Origin: an uncultured Maribacter sp. | GTDB lineage: Bacteria; Bacteroidota; Bacteroidia; Flavobacteriales; Flavobacteriaceae | DNA: 64,000 nt | NCBI RefSeq assembly: GCF_947496775.1 | Contig: NZ_CANMDU010000004.1 | Location: forward strand, 154,426 to 218,425 | Direction: 5' to 3' | Part shown: piece by piece, positions 26,356 to 35,429 of the stretch | How the letters are laid out: each line of letters starts with the position of its first letter | How positions within the stretch are numbered: position 1 is the stretch's first letter | Notes under the pieces: generated by a model | Seen by the model: only the letters and a program-made list of their open reading frames with translations | The model's database searches: none | What the model was told of the DNA's origin: nothing | Position numbers and translations under genes: made by a program

Positions 26356-27081
26356 CTAATTTCTTCCTGTTTCGTTGGGGTAATAGGTATATACAGGGGC
26401 ACTTTGCCATTTTTCTTTAGTGTCTATATCTAAAATAGTAAGAGGTCCTTTAAATGCTGCACCAGTATCAATGTTCCATACATTAGCAAAATTCTGCGGC
26501 GTTGTTTTCCCCATTCTTGTAACTGGTGTATGGCCAATATATATTTCCTTATACTTTTTTAATCGCATGGGATAGTTAGCATCCTCTGGACTTAAATCTG
26601 GGTTTAGAGAAACCGCTAGTTCCCAAAGGGTACGGTCCCAATAAAAAGTCTTTGTAAAATATTCGTTTTCTATTCCTTTTAGATTTGTAAATCCGGCATG
26701 AAGAAAAAGTCTGTTTTCTTCATCTAAATAATAATTTTTTAAATCTTTATAAAACTGAATATGCCTTTCTTTAATATCATTATTAACCACTGCATAAGAA
26801 TCAGCCGATGCCTGCCCTCCATGTTGTAACCATACTGGGTTATGTTCTTTTTTTAAGAGCCAATCGGAACAAAGTTCATCATGATTTCCTCTTAAAAAAA
26901 TACAATTATGGGTTTTATCTAAATGTAACAAAAACTCTACTGTCTCTACAGCCTCGCTCCAGCCATCTACATAATCTCCTAAGAAAATCAATTGATCTTT
27001 TGGGGTTACTTCAGCAGTTTTCAGTACTTCCTGTAATGCCTTTAATCCAGAATGAATGTCTCCAATAACTAATTTTCTCAT
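26356..27081 (-). CDS. Metallophosphoesterase (calcineurin-like, PPP family)
   Basis: This 241-residue protein starts at 27081, where its ATG overlaps the upstream gene's stop (ATGA). The longer frame to 27147 would add 22 residues inside that gene. All PPP motifs are present: VIGDIHSG (GDxH), FLGDYVDGW (GDxxD), LRGNHDE (GNHD), LFLHAGF and YIGHTPV. These give the two-metal catalytic site of serine/threonine-type phosphatases or of bis(5'-nucleosyl)-tetraphosphatase (ApaH-like) enzymes; the substrate is not clear. The overlap indicates translational coupling with the zinc-ribbon gene. Confidence 0.88.
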   Translation of the reverse strand: MRKLVIGDIHSGLKALQEVLKTAEVTPKDQLIFLGDYVDGWSEAVETVEFLLHLDKTHNCIFLRGNHDELCSDWLLKKEHNPVWLQHGGQASADSYAVVNNDIKERHIQFYKDLKNYYLDEENRLFLHAGFTNLKGIENEYFTKTFYWDRTLWELAVSLNPDLSPEDANYPMRLKKYKEIYIGHTPVTRMGKTTPQNFANVWNIDTGAAFKGPLTILDIDTKEKWQSAPVYTYYPNETGRN

Positions 27082-28160
27082 TCTGCAAAAATCGCAATTA
27101 CTGTAATAATTGCAATGATAAAAAGCACTAAAAAAAATATCTTCCAAAAAGAATATGGCCTAAAACCGCTTAACGTTCCTGTTTGTCCGTTAATATAAAA
27201 GCGATATTCTTTACCTCCATAATTGTAAGAACTTATATAAACAGGTAATAAAATATGCTTAAAAGTCTCTTCAGAAAGCTTAATATCAGCATGAGCAATG
27301 CGTTGAGTATCGCCACCGATATCACGGCGAATCCAATTGTAAGCCACCTTTTTTGCTTCTTGGAAAGATTGATGATGCCCTTCTTTTAAGGAAACTGTGT
27401 ATTTTTCTGTGACAAAACCTGAAAGGTATTTAGAGTTATAGGGAATTAATTCTTTTAAATTCCAAAAGGCAATCTTTCCTGGTATATCTCTTCTCTTTTT
27501 TTGCGATGCATTTATCAATATATCATCTACAAAACCATTTACAGAACCAGATGCGGAAGACCATCTAGTTTTTCTAACTCTTTTGTTTTGAGTTCCGTTT
27601 TTTGTTCTTACCCTTCTATTTTCATAATAATAATCCCCTCTTTGCCCTTTATATGTAGCTATTAAATTACTGTCGAATGTCCAATAAGGAACATATAAAC
27701 CATGCAATCCTTCTGGGTCCAAGGCGGCTCTTTTTAATTTATTAGGAGCAAACCAAAGGCTCCCTACCCATTTTTTAAAAATTTCCCTTGCTTTTTTAGT
27801 GTCTAACTGAAAAGGAACCAAGGCTCCTGGTAAAATCCAACCTTCTTTCTCAATATCCTCTTTAATTAAAGGCTCACTGCAATACACACAATCTAGAGAT
27901 TTAAAATTTTCTTCTACATGTTGATTTGCCCCACAATTTTTACAATGTAGAAGATCTATAGTTTCAGTATAGGCATTTTCGCCAACAACTTTGAGATAAT
28001 GTTGTAACTCTAATTCCTCAAAACTACTTTTGGTTTGTTCTATAAATTCCTCATACCCGCAATACTCACATTTTAATTGATTAGAGCCAGGCTTAAATTT
28101 AAGCTCCGCACCGCAATTAGCGCAAGATTTTTTATGTTCTGAATTATGTATATCTTCCAT
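27078..28160 (-). CDS. Double zinc-ribbon membrane protein (TFIIB-like)
   Basis: This 360-residue protein has two zinc ribbons at its N-terminus: CANCGAEL/CEYCGYEE (residues 13-42) and CKNCGANQ/CVYCSEPL (74-100). A conserved mixed domain follows (WILPGALVPFQLDTKKAREIFKKWVG and GLYVPYWTFDSNLIATYKGQRG, a pattern seen in proteins annotated as primosomal-N'-like or zinc-ribbon hypothetical proteins). The C-terminus carries one membrane helix (FLVLFIIAIITVIAIFA). It is often near SPFH/YdjI proteins, as here, and the upstream SPFH gene supports a shared membrane-associated role. The biochemical function is unknown. Confidence 0.75.
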   Translation of the reverse strand: MEDIHNSEHKKSCANCGAELKFKPGSNQLKCEYCGYEEFIEQTKSSFEELELQHYLKVVGENAYTETIDLLHCKNCGANQHVEENFKSLDCVYCSEPLIKEDIEKEGWILPGALVPFQLDTKKAREIFKKWVGSLWFAPNKLKRAALDPEGLHGLYVPYWTFDSNLIATYKGQRGDYYYENRRVRTKNGTQNKRVRKTRWSSASGSVNGFVDDILINASQKKRRDIPGKIAFWNLKELIPYNSKYLSGFVTEKYTVSLKEGHHQSFQEAKKVAYNWIRRDIGGDTQRIAHADIKLSEETFKHILLPVYISSYNYGGKEYRFYINGQTGTLSGFRPYSFWKIFFLVLFIIAIITVIAIFAE

Positions 28161-28309
28161 ATATAATTAAGCATTTTCCATGATTGGAAAAGCACTATTC
28201 AAGAATTAGTACACTCGGGCAAACCCGTAAAACATTACAAGGAAATGTCCTTTTATCATTTCTAGGTGAGCATGGGTAAATTAAACCCACTGGTGAGATA
28301 AATATCTTT
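28161..28309. repeat. Palindrome-rich spacer
   Basis: This spacer between two minus-strand genes carries three short inverted repeats: TTTTCCATGATTGGAAAA (about 28173-28190), CGGGCAAACCCG (about 28216-28227) and TGGGTAAATTAAACCCA (about 28271-28287). The middle one resembles the REP-like unit at 20668. The spacer may hold promoter or REP elements. Confidence 0.4.
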
Positions 28310-29449
28310 TTAAACACTTGGTAGCGGCGGCGGTGTATTACCTCCAAGAAAAGCCTTTAACTCTTCTACATCCTTTAAAGAAGCCCAATTAGCCATTCCT
28401 TGTTTCCATACCAAAGAATCTTTATTTATAGTTCTGCTTGCGAACAGTTCTTTTAAACGATCTATAGAAACTGGACCCATTTGTTGCTTATTTACAGCAT
28501 AATGATACATAACCTGCGTTGGTATAGGTGGTGGAGACATTGTATTTTGTTGCGCGTGCTGCGTTAAAGGTTGTTGCACACCTGTTTGCCCCATTAAACC
28601 TCCCATTTGCTGCGCTAAAACAAAGCCCATTCCCATACCCATACCAGCTCCTGCAGTTCCTCCTTCATTCTTTGCTGCTAATTCCATGGCTTTTGCGGCC
28701 TTAAATTGGGCAAGTTTAGTCATATCTAACTTATCCAAACGGCTATATTCAAATATTTCTTTTTTAAGTTCCTCGGGCATAGAAACATTCTCTATGTAAA
28801 ATCTTTCTAGTTCAATACCAACTCTATCAAATTCCGGTTGCATTACCTCTTGGCAAGTTTCCGACAACTCCGTGGTATTTGCTGCATATAATTCAATAGG
28901 AAGATTAGCCTCTCCCACAGTATCCGTAAAACGAGTTACAATTAAACTTTTAAGATGTTCATTAACTTCATAATTAGTAAAATGCCCATCTGTACCTACT
29001 ACATCTACAACAAATTTTCCTGCATCTTTAATTCTAAAACTATAGGTTCCAAATGCCCTTATTTCTACCAATCCAAAACGTTCATCACTAAGCATAAACG
29101 GATTCTTGGTGCCCCACTTTTCATCTGTAAACAAATGCGTATTTACAAAATATACTTCGGCCTTAAATGGACTATTAAAACCATATTTCCAACCTTTAAG
29201 AGTAGTTAGTATAGGTAGGTTTTTAGTATCTAATGTATATGTACCTGGTGTAAAAACATCTGCTAATTGACCCTCACTTACAAATACAGCTGTTTGCCCT
29301 TCTCTAACAATAAGTTTAGCTCCATTTTTAATTTCATTCTGATACCTTTCAAATCTATGAACTATAGTATCTTCTGTATTGTCTAGCCACTCTACTATAT
29401 CGATAAATTCGTGACTAAGTTTCTTTTTTATTTCTTCAAATAAATTCAT
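28310..29449 (-). CDS. SPFH-domain protein with C-terminal GYF_2 domain
   Basis: This 379-residue protein starts with an SPFH/band-7-like region at about 5-215 (NLFEEIKKKLSHEFIDIVEW, GAKLIVREGQTAVFVSEGQLADVFTPG and GTYSFRIKDAGKFV), with the virion-core-protein-like YdjI family as best match. A Gly/Met-rich linker follows, then a proline-rich stretch and a C-terminal GYF_2/DUF4339 domain (YHYAVNKQQMGPVSIDRLKEL, ending in LEELKAFL-like) and a PPPLPSV tail. SPFH proteins form oligomers on membranes. It pairs with the zinc-ribbon gene 149 bases downstream. It is likely cytoplasmic at the membrane; a clear membrane helix is not seen. Confidence 0.8.
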   Translation of the reverse strand: MNLFEEIKKKLSHEFIDIVEWLDNTEDTIVHRFERYQNEIKNGAKLIVREGQTAVFVSEGQLADVFTPGTYTLDTKNLPILTTLKGWKYGFNSPFKAEVYFVNTHLFTDEKWGTKNPFMLSDERFGLVEIRAFGTYSFRIKDAGKFVVDVVGTDGHFTNYEVNEHLKSLIVTRFTDTVGEANLPIELYAANTTELSETCQEVMQPEFDRVGIELERFYIENVSMPEELKKEIFEYSRLDKLDMTKLAQFKAAKAMELAAKNEGGTAGAGMGMGMGFVLAQQMGGLMGQTGVQQPLTQHAQQNTMSPPPIPTQVMYHYAVNKQQMGPVSIDRLKELFASRTINKDSLVWKQGMANWASLKDVEELKAFLGGNTPPPLPSV

Positions 29450-29732
29450 GTTTTCTATTCTTTAATCGTAAAAAGGTAAGCATTTCCTGATTAAGATAAC
29501 AAAGTAGTTCCAATATTTTAAACGATTGAAAAAAATTATCATTTTTTATCCAAAAGGATCTTAAAATCTTACAAATTTTAAATACTTAAGCTAAATATTT
29601 CTTTAAAAACATAGGCTGTATATATAATGCTTCCTTTCCGATTAAACCTATGATATTTATCATACAATTCACTTTGTTCTAATGAATAATTTTACACCAT
29701 GTAATACACTTCCTAACTACAATCAAGATACA
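29450..29732. other. Intergenic region between divergent genes
   Basis: These bases separate the SPFH gene (-) from the ribonucleotide reductase gene (+). I looked for a cobalamin riboswitch because the downstream enzyme is B12-dependent, but saw no B12-box-like motif and no clear promoter on either strand. Confidence 0.4.
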
Positions 29733-32270
29733 ATGGCTGCCATAAAAACACCAAAAAAAACAAGGATATATACTCAAAAACAGGCTTTTGAAGCTAGTTT
29801 AGAATATTTTAAAGGAGATGATTTAGCCGCACAAGTTTGGGTTAACAAATATGCGCTAAAAGATTCGGAAGGAAATATATATGAGCAATCTCCAAACGAT
29901 ATGCATAGACGCATCTCTAAAGAAATTGCAAGAATTGAAAATAAATACGCAAACCCATTAACAGAAAATGAAATTTTTAACTTAATCAAAAATTTTAAAT
30001 ATATAGTTCCGCAAGGAAGTCCTATGGCTGGTATTGGCAATCCATACCAAATAGCGTCTCTATCTAATTGTTTTGTTGTGGGCAACGAAGGTTCTTCCGA
30101 TTCTTATGGGGGTATTTTAAAAACAGACCAAGAACAGGTACAATTAATGAAACGAAGAGGAGGTGTCGGCCATGATCTTTCTGGTATACGTCCTAAAGGA
30201 TCCGCTGTTAAAAATTCTGCACTGACCTCCACTGGTCTAGTGCCATTTATGGAACGCTATTCTAATTCTACCAGAGAAGTTGCACAAGATGGTCGTAGAG
30301 GAGCATTAATGCTATCCGTATCTATAAACCACCCAGACGCAGAAGACTTTATTGATGCAAAAATGGAACAAGGGAAAATTACTGGGGCAAATGTTTCTGT
30401 TCGTATAGATGATGATTTTATGAACGCAGTAACAGATGAAACTAAATACATTCAAAAATTCCCTGTACATAGTAACTCTCCGAAAGTCACTAAAGAGATA
30501 GAAGCTAAATTACTTTGGAACAAAATTGTGCATAATGCTTGGCAATCTGCAGAACCAGGAATTCTATTTTGGGATACTATTATTAAAGAATCTGTTCCAG
30601 ATTGTTATGCAGATTTAGGATACAAAACAGTATCTACTAACCCATGCGGAGAGATTCCCCTTTGCCCTTACGATTCTTGCAGATTATTAGCCGTAAATCT
30701 CTTCTCTTACGTAGAAAAACCATTTACTAAAAAAGCCACTTTTAACTTTAAACTATTCCGTAAGCATATTGCAGCTGCGCAGCGTATTATGGATGATATT
30801 ATAGATTTAGAATTAGAAAAGGTAGATCGTATTTTAGGTAAAATAAAATCTGATCCAGAATTAGAAGAAACTAAAGCGGTTGAGATTAGACTTTGGGAAA
30901 AAATAAAAGAAAAAGCCACTTTAGGAAGACGCACAGGTATTGGTATAACAGCAGAAGGCGACATGCTTGCCGCATTAGGCTTACAATATGGTAGTGAAAT
31001 TGCAAACGAGTTTTCCATACAAGTACACAAAACAATGGCAATTGAAGCCTATAGAGCCTCTATACAAACGGCAAAAGAGCGTGGAGCTTTTCCGATTTTT
31101 GATATCGAAAGAGAAAAAAACAACCCATTTATTCATCGATTAAAAAAAGCAGATAAGAAACTATATTACGAAATGCTGGAGCATGGAAGAAGAAACATTG
31201 CTTTACTTACTATTGCCCCAACAGGAAGCACAAGTTTAATGACACAAACATCCTCAGGAATAGAACCTGTTTTTATGCCTGTGTACAAAAGACGGAGAAA
31301 AGTAAACCCAAATGATAAAGATGTACATATAGATTTCGTAGACGAAATTGGTGATTCTTGGGAAGAATATCAGGTGTTTCATCATAGATTTAAACAATGG
31401 ATGGAAGTTAACGGATATGATATCTCTAAAAAATATTCTAATCAAGAATTAGATGTATTAATAAAAAAATCTCCTTATTACAAAGCTACTTCTAACGATG
31501 TAAATTGGCTAAGCAAAGTACAATTGCAAGGAGCGGTTCAAAAATGGATTGATCACTCTATTAGTGTAACAGTAAATTTACCAAACCAAGCGACCGAAAA
31601 ATTAGTAGGACAATTATACTTAGAAGCTTGGAAAGCAGGTTGTAAAGGAGTTACCGTTTACAGAGATGGTTCTAGGTCCGGTGTTTTACTCGCAAATGAT
31701 GAAAAAGAAAAAGAAACCATATTCCCTACAAAAAGGCCGCAAACACTAAAAGCGGATGTAATTCGCTTTCAAAACAATAAAGAAAAATGGATTGCTGTAA
31801 TTGGATTAATAGATGAAAAACCATACGAAATATTTACGGGAATAGCGGACGACGAAGATGGCTTAGTAATACCACGTTGGGTAAACGAGGGTTTAATTAT
31901 TAAGGATAGCGATGAAAATGGTTTTACTAGGTATGATTTTCAATACAAAAACAAAAGAGGATACAAAACCACTATTGAAGGCTTATCTCATAAATTTAAT
32001 CCGGAATATTGGAATTACGCCAAACTTATATCTAGTACTTTAAGACATGGAATGCCCATTGAAAATATCGTAGACTTAATTAACAGTTTACAACTAGACG
32101 GAGAGTCTATAAATACTTGGAAAAATGGGGTAGTTAGAGCCCTTAAAGGATATGTGCAAGATGGCACAAAGGCCGAAGGTCAAAAATGTACTAATTGCAA
32201 CTCTACCAATATTGTTTATCAAGAAGGTTGTTTAACTTGTACCGATTGCGGATCATCTAAATGCGGTTAG
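29733..32270 (+). CDS. nrdJ: Class II (adenosylcobalamin-dependent) ribonucleotide reductase
   Basis: This enzyme of 845 residues (start at 29733; an upstream ATG at 29682 adds 17) converts ribonucleotides to deoxyribonucleotides using adenosylcobalamin to make the thiyl radical. Visible motifs include SLSNCFVVG (substrate-site Cys), GGVGHDLSGIRP, NPCGEIPLCPYDSCR (radical Cys region), APTGSTSLMTQTSSGIEPVF, and a C-terminal CTNCNST...CTDCGSSKCG cluster that could bind zinc or transfer reducing equivalents. The layout fits the vitamin-B12-dependent NrdJ family (TIGR02504). It works with or without oxygen, which fits life at changing oxygen. The neighbouring fructokinase gene appears unrelated. 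Confidence 0.88.
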   Translation: MAAIKTPKKTRIYTQKQAFEASLEYFKGDDLAAQVWVNKYALKDSEGNIYEQSPNDMHRRISKEIARIENKYANPLTENEIFNLIKNFKYIVPQGSPMAGIGNPYQIASLSNCFVVGNEGSSDSYGGILKTDQEQVQLMKRRGGVGHDLSGIRPKGSAVKNSALTSTGLVPFMERYSNSTREVAQDGRRGALMLSVSINHPDAEDFIDAKMEQGKITGANVSVRIDDDFMNAVTDETKYIQKFPVHSNSPKVTKEIEAKLLWNKIVHNAWQSAEPGILFWDTIIKESVPDCYADLGYKTVSTNPCGEIPLCPYDSCRLLAVNLFSYVEKPFTKKATFNFKLFRKHIAAAQRIMDDIIDLELEKVDRILGKIKSDPELEETKAVEIRLWEKIKEKATLGRRTGIGITAEGDMLAALGLQYGSEIANEFSIQVHKTMAIEAYRASIQTAKERGAFPIFDIEREKNNPFIHRLKKADKKLYYEMLEHGRRNIALLTIAPTGSTSLMTQTSSGIEPVFMPVYKRRRKVNPNDKDVHIDFVDEIGDSWEEYQVFHHRFKQWMEVNGYDISKKYSNQELDVLIKKSPYYKATSNDVNWLSKVQLQGAVQKWIDHSISVTVNLPNQATEKLVGQLYLEAWKAGCKGVTVYRDGSRSGVLLANDEKEKETIFPTKRPQTLKADVIRFQNNKEKWIAVIGLIDEKPYEIFTGIADDEDGLVIPRWVNEGLIIKDSDENGFTRYDFQYKNKRGYKTTIEGLSHKFNPEYWNYAKLISSTLRHGMPIENIVDLINSLQLDGESINTWKNGVVRALKGYVQDGTKAEGQKCTNCNSTNIVYQEGCLTCTDCGSSKCG

Positions 32271-32338
32271 TTTAATGAAGTAACAGAACCTTTGGAAAAT
32301 TTCAAGTATATTAGTCAAAAGAAAGTATCCTATTTTAA

Positions 32339-33283
32339 ATGAAAAGTGTTTTTTGTATTGGTGAAGTGCTGATTGATTTTATTGCAGAAAGACAAAAAAG
32401 AGATTTAAGTAACGCTACTAATTTCACTAAGAATCCTGGTGGCGCGCCAGCAAACGTTGCCTGTGCCATTGCTAAACTTGGTGGAAAAAGTAACTTTATT
32501 GGTTGTGTTGGCAAAGATTCTTTTGGCAAATACCTCCTAAAGGTTTTAAAACAAAATAAAGTAGACGTTTCTAATGCTAAAAAAAGTAAAGCTTTTACCA
32601 CTTTAGCTTTTGTCTCTATAGATGAAAATGGAGAGCGAGATTTTGTATTTAGTCGTGGTGCAGATAAAAAATTGAGGTACGATTGTACTATTAAAAAAGC
32701 TTTTAACCACAATATAGTTCATTTTGGTGCTGCTACGGCTTTCCTTGGAAATAGGCTAGAAGATGCATATAATCGTTATTTTTTTGATGCCCCTACCCAA
32801 AATGCCTTTATATGCTTTGATCCTAATTTTAGGAAAGACCTTTGGTCTGACAATGAAGAGGTGTTTATAAAAAAATGTATGCCATTTATTCAAAAATCGC
32901 ATTTATGTAAATTTAGTTTAGAAGAAGCTCAACTCCTTTCTGGTGAAACAAATGCAATTGATTGTTGCTCTGTATTACATGAATCGGGGGCAGAAATAAT
33001 TACTATTACCTTAGGTAGTAAAGGTACTTTACTCAGTACATCTAAAAAACAAAAAATGATTCCGAGTATTTCCGTAGACACTATAGATACCACTGGCGCT
33101 GGAGATTCTTTTGTCGGCTGTTTACTTTACCAATTGGGGTCTATTGGAAATCCTTTTGATACTATAAAAGACTTTGATTTATTAGTGAAAATGGTAACTA
33201 AAGCAAATATCGCTGGTGCTCTTACAACTACAGGATACGGAGCTATCCCCTCACTACCTACCTACGAACAGGTCTTTAGTTAA
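32339..33283 (+). CDS. PfkB-family sugar kinase, fructokinase-like
   Basis: This 314-residue kinase phosphorylates a sugar, most likely fructose, using ATP. The PfkB signatures are present: KNPGGAPANVACAIAKLGG (signature 1) and DTTGAGDSFVGCLLYQL (signature 2, with the catalytic Asp and anion hole). FCIGEVLIDFIAE is the usual opening of bacterial fructokinases, and FTTLAFVSIDENGERDFVFSRGADK lies in the lid region. It starts 68 bases after nrdJ. No sugar transporter or glycosidase lies nearby, so the substrate rests on the sequence only. It is convergent with the AlbA_2 gene. Confidence 0.85.
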   Translation: MKSVFCIGEVLIDFIAERQKRDLSNATNFTKNPGGAPANVACAIAKLGGKSNFIGCVGKDSFGKYLLKVLKQNKVDVSNAKKSKAFTTLAFVSIDENGERDFVFSRGADKKLRYDCTIKKAFNHNIVHFGAATAFLGNRLEDAYNRYFFDAPTQNAFICFDPNFRKDLWSDNEEVFIKKCMPFIQKSHLCKFSLEEAQLLSGETNAIDCCSVLHESGAEIITITLGSKGTLLSTSKKQKMIPSISVDTIDTTGAGDSFVGCLLYQLGSIGNPFDTIKDFDLLVKMVTKANIAGALTTTGYGAIPSLPTYEQVFS

Positions 33284-33289
33284 AAACAA

Positions 33290-34426
33290 TTAATTATACT
33301 TGACCTTTCTTAAAATTCGAAGAGCTGCCTTTAATAAGCCATATACTTTTTTATAATCCTTTTTTAACATAGACCCAGCTTCTTCCATTTTTTCTTTAGC
33401 CTCTTCAAATCCGTTTAAATAACAAATAAGATACTTAGCAGGTAAAAGTTCTAAATCCGTTTTTTCTGAAGTTGTCAATGAATTTTTATTTTTTATTTTC
33501 TGTAATAGTTCATTATTCGCATTTAAGATATGCTGCAAATTTTCTTTATTGTATTGCGGAGGATTAAAAATTAATTCGCTTTCTATTACATACTTCCCAT
33601 TAGCATCAAAATTAATAATAACTCTTTCCAAGGCGTAGTATTTGGCCTTTTTTTCTAAACCCAATTGCACGTATTCTGTAATGCAAAAAGAATCATCATC
33701 AGAGCTTATAGTAACCTCATCTAGAGCAGAATAAAACAACTTTACTTGTTCATTTATTAATTCAATATCTACTCTAGAAAAATATGTTTCACCCTTTACT
33801 TTTTTAATATTTCCTGCCCAACATACGACAAATTGCTCTTTAAAAACTTTATAATTACTCTCTAAATCTTTGTGTCGATAATTAAGAAAATCTATAACTC
33901 CATCTAATGTAAATTCTATATTGTTTCTAGCATGAAGTTCAATGGTAGCTACTGTCTCCGAATTTCTATCTTTAAGCTCTATATTGAACGCTTTTGGTAG
34001 ACTAATACTACCCTCTCTAAAAAATACGGCTCCTCCGTAATACTTCCAAATATTCTTTCGCAAAGCACAAACCTTTCCATTAGATTTTATGGAAACCAAA
34101 CCAACTACTTTTCCTTCTGGTAAATGTGGAAAAGGAATATTTTCATACGTAATTAATGGAGGATTATCTAAGTAGGCATTTACAAGGTTCTGAATTTTAC
34201 TATCGTCGAAAAAATCTACCCCTACGATTTTATTATCCTCATCCTCAACACCTACAACTATAAACGAATTATTATTAGGATTGCTATTTGCTAAAGCGCA
34301 AACATGTTTTAAAAATTTTCCCTTTCCTTCTTTTTCTCCAATATTTATAAAACGCTTTTTATCATAAAAACTATTTTCATCATTATGGGCCAATAAGTTT
34401 TTAACTAGTAAGCGTTTGTTAATCAT
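33290..34426 (-). CDS. AlbA_2 (Schlafen-like) domain protein
   Basis: This 378-residue protein has an N-terminal AlbA_2/Schlafen-type domain at about 20-150: FINIGEKEGKGKFLKHVCALANS, then SFIVVGVEDEDNKIVGVDFFDD and VGLVSIKSNGKVCALRKNIWKYYGGAVFFREG. The domain is normally linked to nucleic-acid binding, with a hairpin opening. The C-terminal half has mixed strands and helices and ends in a basic helix (LKAALRILRKVKYN). It overlaps the upstream dehydrogenase gene by four bases (ATGA), so the two are translationally coupled. No defence partner is nearby; a role in regulation or RNA handling is only a guess. Confidence 0.65.
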   Translation of the reverse strand: MINKRLLVKNLLAHNDENSFYDKKRFINIGEKEGKGKFLKHVCALANSNPNNNSFIVVGVEDEDNKIVGVDFFDDSKIQNLVNAYLDNPPLITYENIPFPHLPEGKVVGLVSIKSNGKVCALRKNIWKYYGGAVFFREGSISLPKAFNIELKDRNSETVATIELHARNNIEFTLDGVIDFLNYRHKDLESNYKVFKEQFVVCWAGNIKKVKGETYFSRVDIELINEQVKLFYSALDEVTISSDDDSFCITEYVQLGLEKKAKYYALERVIINFDANGKYVIESELIFNPPQYNKENLQHILNANNELLQKIKNKNSLTTSEKTDLELLPAKYLICYLNGFEEAKEKMEEAGSMLKKDYKKVYGLLKAALRILRKVKYN

Positions 34427-35178
34427 AACTCTTTTTTAACGATAGTACTACTTGCTTGCGCTGTTGGCATTACAACCATATCTGCAATATTTACATGGTA
34501 AGGTCTTGTTACTGTAAAATGAATTATATCTGCAATATCTTTAGGCTTTAGAGGCTGAAATCCTTTATAAACATTTTCTGCTTTTTCTGTATCTCCTTTA
34601 AAACGCACATCACTAAACTCAGTCTCTACAAGCCCAGGATTTACTGCACCAACTCTAATTCCGTATTTATTTAGGTCTATTCGCATTCCTTGGTTAAGAG
34701 CATCTACTGCATGTTTACTTGCGCAATACACATTTCCGTTAGGATAAACCTCTTTTCCTGCAGTAGAGCCAATATTTATAATATGACCAGACCCATTAGT
34801 TATCATTTTAGGGATAATTGCTTTAGAAATATAGAGTAATCCCTTTACATTAATATCTATCATTGCATCCCAATCTTCTATATTTCCATTTTCAATAGAA
34901 TCTAATCCATGGGCATTTCCCGCATTATTAATTAAAATATCAATCTTATTAAAAGTTCCTGACAAAGTATTTATTTTGTCCCGAACTGCATTTTTATCTC
35001 GAATATCAAAACATAGTGAGTGCACCTTAACTTTTTCAGACAAAGCAAGTTGCATTTTATCTAAACGCTCATTACGCCTTCCACAAATAATTAAATCTAT
35101 TCCGTTATCGGCAAAAAGAAAAGCCGTAGCTCTACCAATTCCACTCGTTGCTCCAGTAATTAAAGCGGTTTTATTCAT
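34423..35178 (-). CDS. Short-chain dehydrogenase/reductase (YdfG-like)
   Basis: This 251-residue classical SDR has the nucleotide-binding GATSGIGRA motif near the N-terminus, NNAG, a catalytic Ser in NIGSTAGKEVYPNG, and the YxxxK pair in YCASKHAVDAL, so the active site is complete. The early arginine after the second strand (ICGRRNERLDKM) suggests preference for NADP. YdfG-type members oxidise or reduce 3-hydroxy acids or serine analogues. The substrate here is not known. It is the first gene of a two-gene unit with the AlbA_2 protein. Confidence 0.88.
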   Translation of the reverse strand: MNKTALITGATSGIGRATAFLFADNGIDLIICGRRNERLDKMQLALSEKVKVHSLCFDIRDKNAVRDKINTLSGTFNKIDILINNAGNAHGLDSIENGNIEDWDAMIDINVKGLLYISKAIIPKMITNGSGHIINIGSTAGKEVYPNGNVYCASKHAVDALNQGMRIDLNKYGIRVGAVNPGLVETEFSDVRFKGDTEKAENVYKGFQPLKPKDIADIIHFTVTRPYHVNIADMVVMPTAQASSTIVKKEL

Positions 35179-35429
35179 TTTTAATTTTATATTTAAGCAT
35201 TAAATTGCACAATTGAAATTACTGTAAAATTTATTAAACAAAAGAAAAATTAAGATTCTCTACATAACAATGAGGTGAAATTAAAAAGAAATGACTTAAA
35301 ATGTTATTAAAAAATAGGGTCTTACACCATTTTTTAACCAATTGTTAACAGCAATACAATGAATAAATCTTCAATTTGCATATCTGTTAAAACCAAAACC
35401 ACTTAACACCAAAAATATATACAATTATA
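35179..35429. other. Intergenic region before the Bat operon
   Basis: These 251 bases separate the divergent SDR gene from moxR and should hold the operon promoter. The best -10 candidate is TCAATTTG at about 35372, with one mismatch to TAnnTTTG. No hairpin or ORF was found. Confidence 0.35.

Noticed and set aside
27078..29449. SPFH (virion-core-like) and zinc-ribbon genes as phage remnants.
   Set aside because: The virion-core name is historical; these genes are common chromosomal genes, with no phage genes nearby.
29450..29732. Possible cobalamin riboswitch upstream of nrdJ.
   Set aside because: No B12 box or matching stem arrangement was visible; the sequence is AT-rich and unstructured by eye.
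33290..34426. AlbA_2/Schlafen-domain gene as part of a defence system.
   Set aside because: Its only linked gene is a normal short-chain dehydrogenase; no nuclease, helicase or mobile-element gene is close.
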